Assembly: GCA_043745465.1 (NCBI GenBank)
Contig: JAYTSV010000072.1
Coordinates: 10,934 to 74,933, forward strand
Length of the DNA stretch: 64,000 nucleotides
Direction of reading: 5' to 3'
From: Fimbriiglobus sp043745465
Lineage (GTDB): Bacteria; Planctomycetota; Planctomycetia; Gemmatales; Gemmataceae
Of the stretch, positions 43,945 through 53,400 are shown one piece after another. The position numbers were made by a program, and so were the translations under genes. How positions within the stretch are numbered: the stretch's first letter is position 1; each line of letters opens with the position of its first letter. The notes under the pieces are model-generated. The model made no database searches, was not told where the DNA came from, and saw nothing but the letters and a program-made list of their open reading frames with translations.

Positions 43945-43974
43945 TTGGCGCGGGTTCGGGGTTCTGCCTAGACT
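43945..43974 (+). promoter_or_regulatory. Candidate sigma70-type promoter
   Basis: TTGGCG, 18 bp, TAGACT, 32 nt before ATG 44007 of the ArnT-like gene. Confidence 0.4.
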
Positions 43975-44006
43975 CCCTCGCTCGTCGTCTGAGTGAGGGT
44001 GTTTTC

Positions 44007-45599
44007 ATGCGCGTCGCCGCGGTGCCGTCCGGTTCGCTGTCCCTCCTCGGCTGGCTCCCATACCTGTGGAAGCGGGTCGCGTTCCCGGCCGCGCCGCCGG
44101 CCGACGCGCGGGTCCGGTGGCGGGCGCTGGTCGTCGTTCTCGTGCTACCGGCGTTGCTCCTGTACCCGGCGCTCGGCTTCCACCTGTTCGAGCCGGACGA
44201 GGGGCGGTACGCGCAAATCCCCCGGGAAATGCTGGCCCGCGGCGCGTGGGTCGTGCCGACGCTGCAGGGCGAGCCGTACCTCGATAAACCGCCGCTCATG
44301 TACTGGCTGGTCGAACTCTCGTACCTCGCCTTCGGCGTCTCCCCGGCGGCGGCCCGGCTCGTCCCGGCGGTGTGCGTCCACCTGACGATTCTCGCCGTCT
44401 ACCTGATCGGCCGGCGGAGCGTCGGCGAGCGCGGGGCGTTCTGGGCGGCGCTACTCCTGAGCGTGTCGCCCGGGTACGTCGGCATGGCCCGGCTGCTGCT
44501 CCTCGACGGGCTGCTGGTCCTGTGCGTGACCTGCTCGGTGTTGTGCGGCTTTGAAGCGGTCCGCGGCGGGCGGTTGAAACTCGGCTGGTGGCTGGCGGCG
44601 GCCGTCGGATCGGGGCTGGGCTTCCTGACGAAGGGGCCGATCTCCGAAATCCTGCTCTTCCCGCCGCTCTTCGCCTTCGCGCTGTTGAACCGCGAGACGG
44701 CCCGCGTCGGCGTCTCGAAACTGGTGCTCTTCGGCCTCGTCGTGCTGGCCGTTAATCTGCCGTGGTACGTCGCCATTTACCGCCAGCAGCCGGAGTTCCT
44801 GCGGTACTTTTTCTGGGAGCACAACGTGATGCGCTTCCTGCAACCGTTCGACCACTTGCAGCCGGTCTGGTACTACGTGCCGATCGTCGCCGGGGGCTTC
44901 CTGCCGGGCGTCGTCGTCGGCGTGGCGTACTTGCGAGGCCTGTTCCTCGGCACGACGGGCGCGGGCGTCCGGACGCAGGCCGGCGGCTTCTGGCTACTGT
45001 CCGGGGCGTGGTGCCTGTTCTTCTTTTCGTGCTCGGGCAGCAAGCTGCCGACGTACATCTTGCCCGCCTTCCCGCCGCTGTGCCTGGCGCTGGGCGAGTT
45101 CCTGGCCCGGTCGGCGTGGGACCGTTCGGGGAAGTTGCGCGTCCTCGCCGGCGGGTTCGCGGTCTTCGGCGGCGTCCTGAACCTGGGGGTCGTGCCGTGG
45201 TACGCTGCCGCCCGGTCGCCGGTCGGGCCGAACGGCGAGTACGACCGGGTGGCGGCGTTCGTGAGCGACCCGGCGGTGCCGGTGATGACCTACCCGCGGA
45301 ACCTCGACTCGGTGGCGTTCACCTTCGGCCGGGACGACTTCGGGCGGGTCCGCAGCAAGGACGTGAACCAGTTCGTCGTCGATTGCCACTTCCGGCCGCG
45401 GACGGTCGTGCTGTTCACGCACGGCCACTCCTACGCCGCGTTCGTCGAGGCCATGCCGGCGACCCTGCGCGTCGCCCGGCACGAGACCTTCCAGCGGCAC
45501 GGCCGCGACCGCACCCTCGCCGACCGGTTCGCCGGGCCTTCGCCGTGGGGGTTGTGCGACGCGGTGGTGCTCGAGCCGGTGGCACTTCAACACCGGTGA
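44007..45599 (+). CDS. ArnT-like membrane glycosyltransferase (GT39/83)
   Basis: 530 residues from ATG 44007. Eleven or twelve membrane segments, with the first periplasmic loop carrying FEPDEGRYA (E62-P-D64-E65) and LDKPPLMYW (93-100), hallmarks of ArnT and related polyprenyl-phosphate sugar transferases. A soluble C-terminal domain begins at about residue 410. ArnT adds aminoarabinose to lipid A; here lipid A, a heptose-containing core, or a protein glycan are possible acceptors. The gene stands alone with its own candidate promoter. Confidence 0.87.
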   Translation: MRVAAVPSGSLSLLGWLPYLWKRVAFPAAPPADARVRWRALVVVLVLPALLLYPALGFHLFEPDEGRYAQIPREMLARGAWVVPTLQGEPYLDKPPLMYWLVELSYLAFGVSPAAARLVPAVCVHLTILAVYLIGRRSVGERGAFWAALLLSVSPGYVGMARLLLLDGLLVLCVTCSVLCGFEAVRGGRLKLGWWLAAAVGSGLGFLTKGPISEILLFPPLFAFALLNRETARVGVSKLVLFGLVVLAVNLPWYVAIYRQQPEFLRYFFWEHNVMRFLQPFDHLQPVWYYVPIVAGGFLPGVVVGVAYLRGLFLGTTGAGVRTQAGGFWLLSGAWCLFFFSCSGSKLPTYILPAFPPLCLALGEFLARSAWDRSGKLRVLAGGFAVFGGVLNLGVVPWYAAARSPVGPNGEYDRVAAFVSDPAVPVMTYPRNLDSVAFTFGRDDFGRVRSKDVNQFVVDCHFRPRTVVLFTHGHSYAAFVEAMPATLRVARHETFQRHGRDRTLADRFAGPSPWGLCDAVVLEPVALQHR

Positions 45600-45677
45600 C
45601 GATTGGGCATCGCCCGGGGGCGCTCGGCGGCTAAGATGCCGGCGGACTCCCAGAACTCCGGGCCGGGCGGGTGAGGC

Positions 45678-46376
45678 GTGGGCGCGATCGTCGTGGCGGC
45701 ATTACTGGCGACGGTCTTCGGGCTAATGCCGTTGGGCGTCTACTTCAACTGGGTGGCCGGCGTCCACCGCCGGCCGCACCCGGTCGTGCTGAGCGGCACC
45801 GCCGACCTGGCCCTGGTCCTCGCCGGCCTCGTCGGCTTCCTGCCGACGCTGTTCGCCCTGGCGCTGCTCGCACTGCAATCGAACGCGCGGCTGCTGGCCC
45901 GCGGCAGTGGCCAACTGAACGCCGAACTGTGGGCCGAGGAACGCCTCGCCTGGCTGCTGACGGCAGTCCTCTTCTTCGTCGTCGTGGCCGGCGCGGTCGG
46001 CCTGGCGCTGCTCGCCCGGCGCGGCACGCTGGCCGTGTACAACGTCGGCCGGCTCGCGCTCGAACAGGCGGTCCACGACGTGCTGACCGGCCTCGGCCTG
46101 ACGGCGGCCCGGTTCGGCAACGTCTGGGGCGACGGCCGCGAAATCCTGTCCATCGACCCGGTCCCGGGGTTCGGATACGCGACCGTCCGCTGGCGAACGG
46201 GCGACCCCCGGTTGCGCGAGGAACTCGACCGCAACCTCCGCCTCCGCCTCGACCAGACCCCGGGGGCGGGCAGCGGGTGCGCGGGGCTGTTCACGACGGT
46301 CGGCATGGGCTGCCTGGGCGGGGCGTTCGCCGCCACGGCCCTGCTCGTCTACCTGGTCACCGTCACGCGCCCTTAG
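45678..46376 (+). CDS. Hypothetical membrane protein
   Basis: 232 residues from GTG 45678, 41 nt after a TAAGAT -10-like motif at 45632-45637. Three membrane segments are seen at residues 1-24, about 38-68 and 88-110 (LAWLLTAVLFFVVVAGAVGLALLA), then a soluble region (residues 115-200) and a final hydrophobic segment (GMGCLGGAFAATALLVYLVTV). No domain recognised. The last 14 bases overlap the convergent DUF2237 gene. Confidence 0.72.
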   Translation: MGAIVVAALLATVFGLMPLGVYFNWVAGVHRRPHPVVLSGTADLALVLAGLVGFLPTLFALALLALQSNARLLARGSGQLNAELWAEERLAWLLTAVLFFVVVAGAVGLALLARRGTLAVYNVGRLALEQAVHDVLTGLGLTAARFGNVWGDGREILSIDPVPGFGYATVRWRTGDPRLREELDRNLRLRLDQTPGAGSGCAGLFTTVGMGCLGGAFAATALLVYLVTVTRP

Positions 46377-46743
46377 TCGGCTTGACGACGGCGTTCTCCC
46401 GCAAGTGCTCCAGATCGACGAACTCCAGCGCGCTCATGTGGGTCGCTTCGAGGACGACGGGGGCCGCCGCCCCGGCCTCGAACGACTCCTTCCACCGGGT
46501 CACGCACACGCACCACTTGTCGCCCGGCTTCAGGCCGGCGAAGCCGTAGTGCGGCATCGGCGTGCTCAGGTCGTTGCCGATCGACTTCTGGTGCGCCAGG
46601 AACTCGGCGGTGACCTGCGTGCAGACGAGGTGCAGGCCCGTGTCGTCCGGCCCGGTGTCGCAACAGCCGTTGCGGTAGAACCCGGTCAGCGGGGCCATCG
46701 AACAGGGTTGAATCGGCGTGCCGAGGACGTTCTTCGCGCTCAT
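46363..46743 (-). CDS. DUF2237 family protein
   Basis: 126 residues from ATG 46743. It matches the whole DUF2237 family by eye: NVLGTPIQPCSMAPLTGFYRNGCCDTGPDDTGLH near the start, with Cys pairs, GNDLSTPMP, and GFAGLKPGDKWCVCVTRWKE. Six or more conserved Cys suggest metal or disulfide chemistry. Family function is unknown. It overlaps the convergent membrane protein gene by 14 bp. Confidence 0.9.
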   Translation of the reverse strand: MSAKNVLGTPIQPCSMAPLTGFYRNGCCDTGPDDTGLHLVCTQVTAEFLAHQKSIGNDLSTPMPHYGFAGLKPGDKWCVCVTRWKESFEAGAAAPVVLEATHMSALEFVDLEHLRENAVVKPTKGA

Positions 46744-46868
46744 GCGGGTGACTCGTGGGGGCGGGGAATGCGGCCGGGGTCATTCTAGGCGCGCGGGCAA
46801 AGTCTGCTGTCGCCCGTCGGGCGGCCGGCGTATCCTGGCAGCACTCTCTCTTCGGGTCGGGGTGACTC

Positions 46869-47804
46869 ATGCAATTTCGCGCGCTGGGCCGGACCGGGTT
46901 GAACGTGTCCGTGCTCTCCCTGGGCGGGGCGGCCTTCGGCGGGCAGTACGGGGCGGTGACGGTCGCCGACGTGCGGGCCACCGTGGACGCAGCCCTGGAT
47001 GCCGGTGTGAACCTGATCGACACGTCCGCCTTCTACGGCGAGGGCCGCAGCGAAGCGCTGCTCGGCGAGGTGCTCGCCGGCCGGCGCGACCGCGTCGTGT
47101 TGTGTACGAAGGCCGGCCGGCTGACGCGGCAGGAGTTCGACTTCACGCCGGCGGGGATGCGTGCGTCCGTCGAAGGCTCGCTGCGGCGGTTGCGGACCGA
47201 CCGCGTCGAGGTGCTGCTGGCCCACGACATCGAGTTCGCGGCCGACTTCGAGCGGGTCTTCACCGAGACGGCCGGGGTGCTGCACGCGCTGAAGGCCGAG
47301 GGCAAGTGCCGCTTCGTCGGCATGTCCGGGCTGCCGCTCGGGCTGTTGCGCCAGGCGGTCGAGCGCTGCGACCTCGACGTGGTCATCTCGTACTGCCATT
47401 TCACGCTGCAGAACACGCGGCTGCTGACGGAACTCCTGCCGACGGCCGCGGACCACGGCGTCGGCGTCATCAACGCGTCGCCGCTGGCGATGGGCCTGCT
47501 GACGCCCGGCGGGCCGCCGCCGTGGAACCCCGCCCCGGCCGAGATTCGCGCCGCCTGCCGGGCCGCAGCGGACTATTGCGCGGCCCGCGGGGCGAGCCTG
47601 GCGACACTTGGGATGCAGTTCGCCTTCGCGCAGACCGCCGTGCCGACGACGCTCACCGGAACCTCCCGGACGGCCGAGTTGCACGCCAACCTGGCCGCGC
47701 TGGCGACCCCGCCGGACGCCGACCTGCTCGCCGGCGTGCAAGCGATCCTGGCCCCGGTGCAGGGGCAGTCGTGGCCGACGGGGAACTGGCGGGACGGCGC
47801 GTGA
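46869..47804 (+). CDS. Aldo/keto reductase (L-galactose / L-fucose dehydrogenase-like)
   Basis: 311 residues from ATG 46869. The catalytic tetrad is complete: D51, Y56 (DTSAFYGEG), K81 (LCTKAGR) and H119 (LLAHDIE). FGGQYGAVTVADVRATVDAALDAG resembles the sugar-dehydrogenase subgroup. Uses NAD(P)H, cytoplasmic. It is translationally coupled (GTGA) to the alpha/beta hydrolase that follows. A role in an oxidative sugar-degradation route is plausible; substrate unknown. Confidence 0.9.
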   Translation: MQFRALGRTGLNVSVLSLGGAAFGGQYGAVTVADVRATVDAALDAGVNLIDTSAFYGEGRSEALLGEVLAGRRDRVVLCTKAGRLTRQEFDFTPAGMRASVEGSLRRLRTDRVEVLLAHDIEFAADFERVFTETAGVLHALKAEGKCRFVGMSGLPLGLLRQAVERCDLDVVISYCHFTLQNTRLLTELLPTAADHGVGVINASPLAMGLLTPGGPPPWNPAPAEIRAACRAAADYCAARGASLATLGMQFAFAQTAVPTTLTGTSRTAELHANLAALATPPDADLLAGVQAILAPVQGQSWPTGNWRDGA

Positions 47805-48961
47805 TCCGCTTCGTCAAAGACCTGGCGGCGACGCTACTGCTCCGCCTGCTCATCCTGCTACTGTCGCCCGGGTTGATCCTCGTCGGCCGCACAATGCGGG
47901 CGAAACTCGTCGGCTTCCGGGCGGTGCTCCTCGGCGTCGCGGTGGTGCTGGCCCTCGCGTTCCTCACCGCCCATCACCTCGGCCTCCCGGCGGCGTCGGT
48001 CGATTCGGTCGTCGTGCCGAGTCTCACCTCGGGCCTGGTCCTGTTCCTCAACGTCCACTTCGGCCTGCACTGCACGCGGCCCCGCCGGTCGGCGGAGTTC
48101 GTCGAGGGCTGGTCGTCGGTCGATTACGGCCGCCTGGGGTTCGCCCACGCCGACGCGAGTGTCGCCGACGAGAACGACCTCGTCGGCCTCGCCGTGGACG
48201 TGGGCACGCGCCTCAACCCGCTGTTGACCCGCGCCCAGGCCGCCACGATCCGCGCCACCGTCGCGGCAGACTTGGAAGCGATGGCGGACCGGCCGGACAT
48301 CGAACGGCTGCCGTCGATGTTGGCGTGGGACCTCGGGGTGATTCTGCGGGACCGCGAGCAGGCGTTCGTTTACTGTCCGCCGCACGACAGGGGCGAGAAG
48401 TTGCCGCTGGTCGTCGTCTGTCACGGGCACGGGGGCAACCCGCTGGTCGGCTGCCTGCCGTGGGCCGACCTGGCGGACGACCTCGGGTTCGTCGTGGTGT
48501 TCCCGACCTTCGGCTACGGCAACTGGGAGCACCCCGCCGCCGCGCAGGCCGTCGTGAGGTGCCGCCGGGCGGTGACGGAACGCTTCGCCGTGGACGAGAC
48601 GCGGGCGGTGCTGGCCGGCATCTCGCAGGGGGGGTGCGGCGTGACGCGCGGGGCGACGGTGGCGAAGTGGGCGGGGCTGGTCTACGTGTCGCCGACAATG
48701 GACGTGCGCGAGTTCGCGGCCGGGACAGCGTTCGCAGAATTGTGGACCGGCGGACCGGTGCTAGTCGCGCAGGGCGGCCAAGACATCAACGTCGAGCCGA
48801 AGTCCGTCGATGCCGGCGTGGCGGCGCTGCGAAGTCTCGGCGTTGCGGTGACTTACGTCCAAGACCGCGACGCCGACCACTTCTACTTCTTCGAGAAGCG
48901 CGACGAGTTCGCGGAGCAGTTCCGGGCGTGGTGGCCGACGGCAATCCCGCCGGCCGGGTGA
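47801..48961 (+). CDS. Membrane-anchored alpha/beta hydrolase
   Basis: 386 residues from GTG 47801, overlapping the aldo/keto reductase stop. Three N-terminal hydrophobic segments (to about residue 85) precede a helical spacer and an alpha/beta hydrolase fold starting near LPLVVVCHGHGGNPLVG. The nucleophile elbow is G-I-S275-Q-G and a candidate catalytic His is H360 (DADHFYFF); the acid is probably in QGGQDINVEP. The family is dienelactone-hydrolase/esterase-like. The membrane anchor is unusual for it. Substrate unknown. Confidence 0.82.
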   Translation: MIRFVKDLAATLLLRLLILLLSPGLILVGRTMRAKLVGFRAVLLGVAVVLALAFLTAHHLGLPAASVDSVVVPSLTSGLVLFLNVHFGLHCTRPRRSAEFVEGWSSVDYGRLGFAHADASVADENDLVGLAVDVGTRLNPLLTRAQAATIRATVAADLEAMADRPDIERLPSMLAWDLGVILRDREQAFVYCPPHDRGEKLPLVVVCHGHGGNPLVGCLPWADLADDLGFVVVFPTFGYGNWEHPAAAQAVVRCRRAVTERFAVDETRAVLAGISQGGCGVTRGATVAKWAGLVYVSPTMDVREFAAGTAFAELWTGGPVLVAQGGQDINVEPKSVDAGVAALRSLGVAVTYVQDRDADHFYFFEKRDEFAEQFRAWWPTAIPPAG

Positions 48962-48965
48962 GGCG

Positions 48966-49250
48966 TTACGCCTTGGCTTTGGCCTTGGCCGGCGTCTTGG
49001 CGGGGGCCGGGGCGACGGCCTTCTTGGCGTCGGCTTCGGTGATTCGCACCGCCGGCATGTCGAGCTTGACGCTCAGGTAGCTGAGGACGCTCGGGGTGTA
49101 CGGGAACTTGCCCTTGGTCACGAGTTCGACCATGCGCTTGTCGCGGTTGGCCCGCTCCTTGCGCTTCAGGTGGCCGTTCTCCTGGCGCGACTTCCGGCCG
49201 TTGACGCGGGCGCGGTCCATGCGCGTCGAAGTGGACAACCGTTCGGCCAT
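48966..49250 (-). CDS. Small basic protein with histone-H1-like tail
   Basis: 94 residues from ATG 49250. The first 60 residues are helical and Arg/Lys-rich (MDRARVNGRKSRQENGHLKR), then TEADAKKAV and a Lys/Ala/Pro tail (PAKTPAKAKAKA). Histone H1-like tails of this kind bind nucleic acid in bacteria, but no defined fold is seen. Composition alone supports a nucleic-acid or ribosome-associated role. It converges on the hydrolase gene, 4 bp apart. Confidence 0.68.
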   Translation of the reverse strand: MAERLSTSTRMDRARVNGRKSRQENGHLKRKERANRDKRMVELVTKGKFPYTPSVLSYLSVKLDMPAVRITEADAKKAVAPAPAKTPAKAKAKA

Positions 49251-49479
49251 GATCGGACTCCGGGGCGGGGCGACTTACGGAAAACCACCATGATACCGCC
49301 ATCCGCCCGCCCGGGAAGGGACGAACGACCGATCCGGAAGCCGGTGCCCGCCGCGCGTGGCCGAATCTCGTCCGCGCCGGTGCCGTGGGGGCGGGGGCAA
49401 CTTCGCCTGTTCACGCCGGGGGGATTGGGGTAGGTTCCCGCACGACGGTGCTTTGAGGAGTCCTGGCGGAGGGGTTGCG

Positions 49480-50241
49480 ATGCGCGGAGTTGGGGTTCTC
49501 GGCGTCGGCCTGTTACTCGCGCTGCCCGTGCGGGCGCAAGAGCCGGCGGGCGCACCGGCTTACGAAATTTACGGCTGGCTCTCGACCGGCGTCAGCGCCG
49601 AGGCGGTCCACCCGTCGTCGTCCCTGTGGGTGAGCGGCAACCCGGACGCGCAAGCCCTGGCCGTCGGCGCGATGGCGACCCTCGGGGCGAACCTGGCCCC
49701 CAACCCCCTCGCGGCCTGCTGGGTCCAGTTTCCCGTTCCGGCGACGCCTGTCACCGGGGCGAAACCGGACCTGGGCGGCGCGGCGGCAGTCGTCACCCTC
49801 GCCAGCGGCCCACTGGTGCTGTACGGCGGCCGGCCGGGAGTCGTCAGCGATTACCCCGGCCCGCTCAATGGCCCGTACCCGAACTTGCCCCTCCGCGCCG
49901 GCGTCGGCACGTTCCCCGGCGGCGTCCCCCTCGTGACCGGCGGCCCGACGACTTCGACCGTCGCACCCGGCGACCCGCCGTTCGCCTTGAACACCGACCG
50001 CGGCGTCAGCGATCTGACGGGCGTGACGATCCCCCCCGGCGGTTGGACGGCGCTCACCCTCGACGCCGGCCCGGTCGCGGGGTCGGAATCCGGCCGAGTG
50101 CCCGTTGCGCCGGCCCCGCCGATCGTCGCGCCGACCGCCGAACGCGCGCCGATTGCGACCCCGGAGCCGACGACCCTGGTGCTGGCCGCGATCGGCTTCG
50201 GGGCGCTTGCGGGAACGCGGCGACGGCCGCGCCGCACTTGA
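49480..50241 (+). CDS. Secreted PEP-CTERM protein
   Basis: 253 residues from ATG 49480, which starts a signal peptide (MRGVGVLGVGLLLALPVRAQ); an earlier in-frame start adds Arg/Gly-rich residues and is rejected. The middle is Gly/Pro/Ala/Thr-rich with no recognised domain. The C terminus (residues 227-253) is ATPEPTTLVLAAIGFGALAG followed by Arg-rich residues, a PEP-CTERM sorting signal that is cleaved by an exosortase. No exosortase is in this window. Probably an exopolysaccharide-associated surface protein. Confidence 0.82.
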   Translation: MRGVGVLGVGLLLALPVRAQEPAGAPAYEIYGWLSTGVSAEAVHPSSSLWVSGNPDAQALAVGAMATLGANLAPNPLAACWVQFPVPATPVTGAKPDLGGAAAVVTLASGPLVLYGGRPGVVSDYPGPLNGPYPNLPLRAGVGTFPGGVPLVTGGPTTSTVAPGDPPFALNTDRGVSDLTGVTIPPGGWTALTLDAGPVAGSESGRVPVAPAPPIVAPTAERAPIATPEPTTLVLAAIGFGALAGTRRRPRRT

Positions 50242-50402
50242 AGTTCTGGCGTGTTGTAGCACCGGAGATCGCACTTCTCATCGCGGTTTCATCGCGCGGC
50301 GGCTGGCCTGTAGGTTATGGACGGGTTAGGATTGCGGGAACATAGGCAAGCTCTCCGGCCTGTGACGACCGGCCTGCCCCGCGTATCCCCGAGAAACCGA
50401 CC

Positions 50403-53400
50403 GTGACCCGCACTTCGCTCCTGGCGAGCCTCGCGCTCGGCCTGTTGACCGCGGCCCTGCTCGCCGTCCCGTCGGCCGCGGCCGACAAGCCGTTGACGGC
50501 CGAAGAGAAGGCCAAGCTCGAACAGCTCGAAAAGCAGATCGCCGACTTGCAGAAGCAGAAGGAGATGATCCAGACGCCGGCGGCCAAGCCGACCCCGCCG
50601 TCCGGCCCGGCCGTCCCCGAAGGCACGCTCCCGGAGAGCCTTGCGAAGGCGTACACCTGGCGGCAGATCGGCCCGGCGAACATGGGCGGGCGGGTCACGG
50701 CCATCGCCGTCCACGACGCCGACCCGATGACGTACTACATCGCCACCGGCGGCGGCGGCCTCTTGAAGACCGTCAACAACGGCACCACCTTCGACATCCT
50801 GTTCGACAAGCAATCGACGGTCGCCATCGGCGACGTGGCGATTGCCAAGTCGAACCCGAACATCGTCTGGGTCGGCACCGGCGAGGCCAACCCGCGCAAC
50901 TCGGTCGGGTTCGGCGACGGCGCGTACAAGAGCACCGACGCGGGCAAGACGTGGCAGAAGATGGGCCTCGACAAGACCTTTCAAATCGGCAAGATTCTGA
51001 TCCACCCGACCAACCCGGAGATCGTCTACGTCGGTGCCCTCGGCCGGCTGTACGGGCCGAGCGAGGACCGGGGCATGTACAAGACGACCGACGGCGGCAA
51101 GACGTGGGCCAAGGTGCTGTACGTGGACGACAAGACCGGGGTCATCGACGCCCGGCTCGACCCGCAGGACCCCGAGACGATCATCGCCGCGCTGTGGGAG
51201 CGCAAGCGGGACGAGTTCGACGGCTTCTTCGGCGAGGCCCCGGTGCCCGACACTTACGGGCCGATCGTCACCCACGGCACCGGCGGCGGGCTGTTCAAGA
51301 GCACCGACGGCGGCAAGACCTGGAAGAAGCTGAACGACGACAAGTCGAACAACGGCCTGCCGACCGGCAAGCTCGGCCGGATCGGCCTCGACTACTCCGC
51401 GAAAACCAAGGGCCTGCTCGTCGCGATCATCGACACGGACAAGGTCGGTACCGGCACCGCGAGCGCGGTCTACCTGGGCGTCATCGGCGCGGACGCCGAG
51501 AACGACGGCGGGGCGAAGCTGAACGAGATCACCGAGGGCGGCCCGGCCGGCAAGGCGGGGCTGAAACCGGGGGACATCGTCACCAAGATCGGCGACGCCG
51601 ACGTGAAGCGGTACGACGACCTGCTCGACGCGATCTACGCCAAGGCCGTCGGCGACAAGTTGACGCTGACCGTGAAGCGCGGCGACAAGACCGAGACGAT
51701 CGAAGTGACCCTCGGCAGGCGCGACGCGACGACCCCCTCGGAGACCGCCGGCGGTGGCCGCAAGGGGCCGAAGAAAGGCGCCCCGGCCAAGGACGCCCCG
51801 CCGGCCGCGGCCGAACCGACGACGCCGACACCGATCCTCGGGGTGCAACTGGGCACCGACAAACTCGTGATTAACGTGCTCCTCAAGGACGGCCCGGCCG
51901 CGAAGGCCGGGTTGAAGGTCGGCGACACGATCCTGCTCGTGGACGGCAAGAAGGTCGAGACCGTGACGGAGTACGCCGCCGCTCTGGGCGGCAAGAAGGC
52001 CGGCGACGCGGTTAAGGTCGTCGTCAGCCGGGACAACTTCGAGAAGACGTTCACCGTGACCCTCGGTGCCCCGGTGGCCGGCAAGGGTCCGCCCGAAACG
52101 CCGCCGGTGGCCAAGGAGCCTGCGAAGGAAGCCCCCCCGGCCGCGGCGACTCCGCCGAAGGCCGCGGCCACGACCGACCCGACCCTGCCGCTGCCCGGGT
52201 TCACGCCGACGACCACCGGCGACGACGTGAAGGTCGCCGCCCTGCCCGCCGACGGCGAACTCGCCAAGGCCGGCGTCAAAGTCGGCGACGCGGTCACCGC
52301 CGTCAACGGCGAGCCCGTCACCACCCTGCGGACCTTGTTCGCCCTGCTCCGCGTCGGCCCGCGTGCCGCCGAGAACGCCCGCAAAGCCGGCGATAAGGTG
52401 AAGGTCACGTTCACGCTGGCCGACGGCACGACGAAGGAAGTCGAAGTCGCGCTCGTCGAGACGCCGGTGGCCGGCCTCGGCGGGGCCGGCGGGCCGCCGC
52501 GCGGGGCCACGGCGACGCGGCCGAACGGCCTCGGCCTCGGCGGCCAGGCCCCCAACGTCCAGGGCCGCCAGGGCAAGGACGGCTACCAGACCGGCGGGAT
52601 TTTCGTCTCCAAGGACAACGGCGATACCTGGACCCGCGTCAACAGCCTGAACCCCCGGCCGATGTACTTCTCGGTCGTCCGGTTCGACCCGACCGACGAC
52701 AACACCATTTACGCCCTGGCCGACGTGCCGGTCCTGTACAAGAGCACGAACGGCGGCAAACGGTTCGTGACAGTCCCCACGTCCAACGGCGTCCACGCCG
52801 ACGCCCACGCGCTATACATCAACCCGGCCAACCCGAAGCACTTCGTCATCGGGTGCGATGGCGGGTTCTACGCCAGCTACGACAAGGGCCTGACCTGGGA
52901 CCACCTGAACACGCTCGCCCTGGGCCAGTTCTACCACGTCGCCGCCGACAACCGCCGGCCGTACCGCGTGTACGGCGGCCTCCAGGACAACGGCAGTTGG
53001 GGCGGCCCGAGCCAGACGATGCGGCGGTACGGCCAGGTCAACGAGGACTGGGTGTTCGTGTCCGGGGGCGACGGGTTCGTCTGCCGCGTGGACCCGACCG
53101 ACCCGGACCTGGTGTACGCCGAGAGCCAGAACGGGTTCATGAGCCGGCGGAACTTCCGCACCGGCGAGTTCGGCGCAATCCGCCCGCCGCGGACGCAGAC
53201 CGACGAGCCGCTGCGGTTCAACTGGAACACGCCGTTCATCCTGAGCAATCACAACCCGAGCATCTTCTACTGCGGGGCACAGTTCGTCTTCCGGAGCGTC
53301 AAGAAGGGCGACAACCTGAAGCAGATTTCGCCCGACCTGACCAAGTCGAAGAAGGGCAGCCTGACGCAAGTGTCCGAGTCCCCGCGCACGCCGGACGTGC

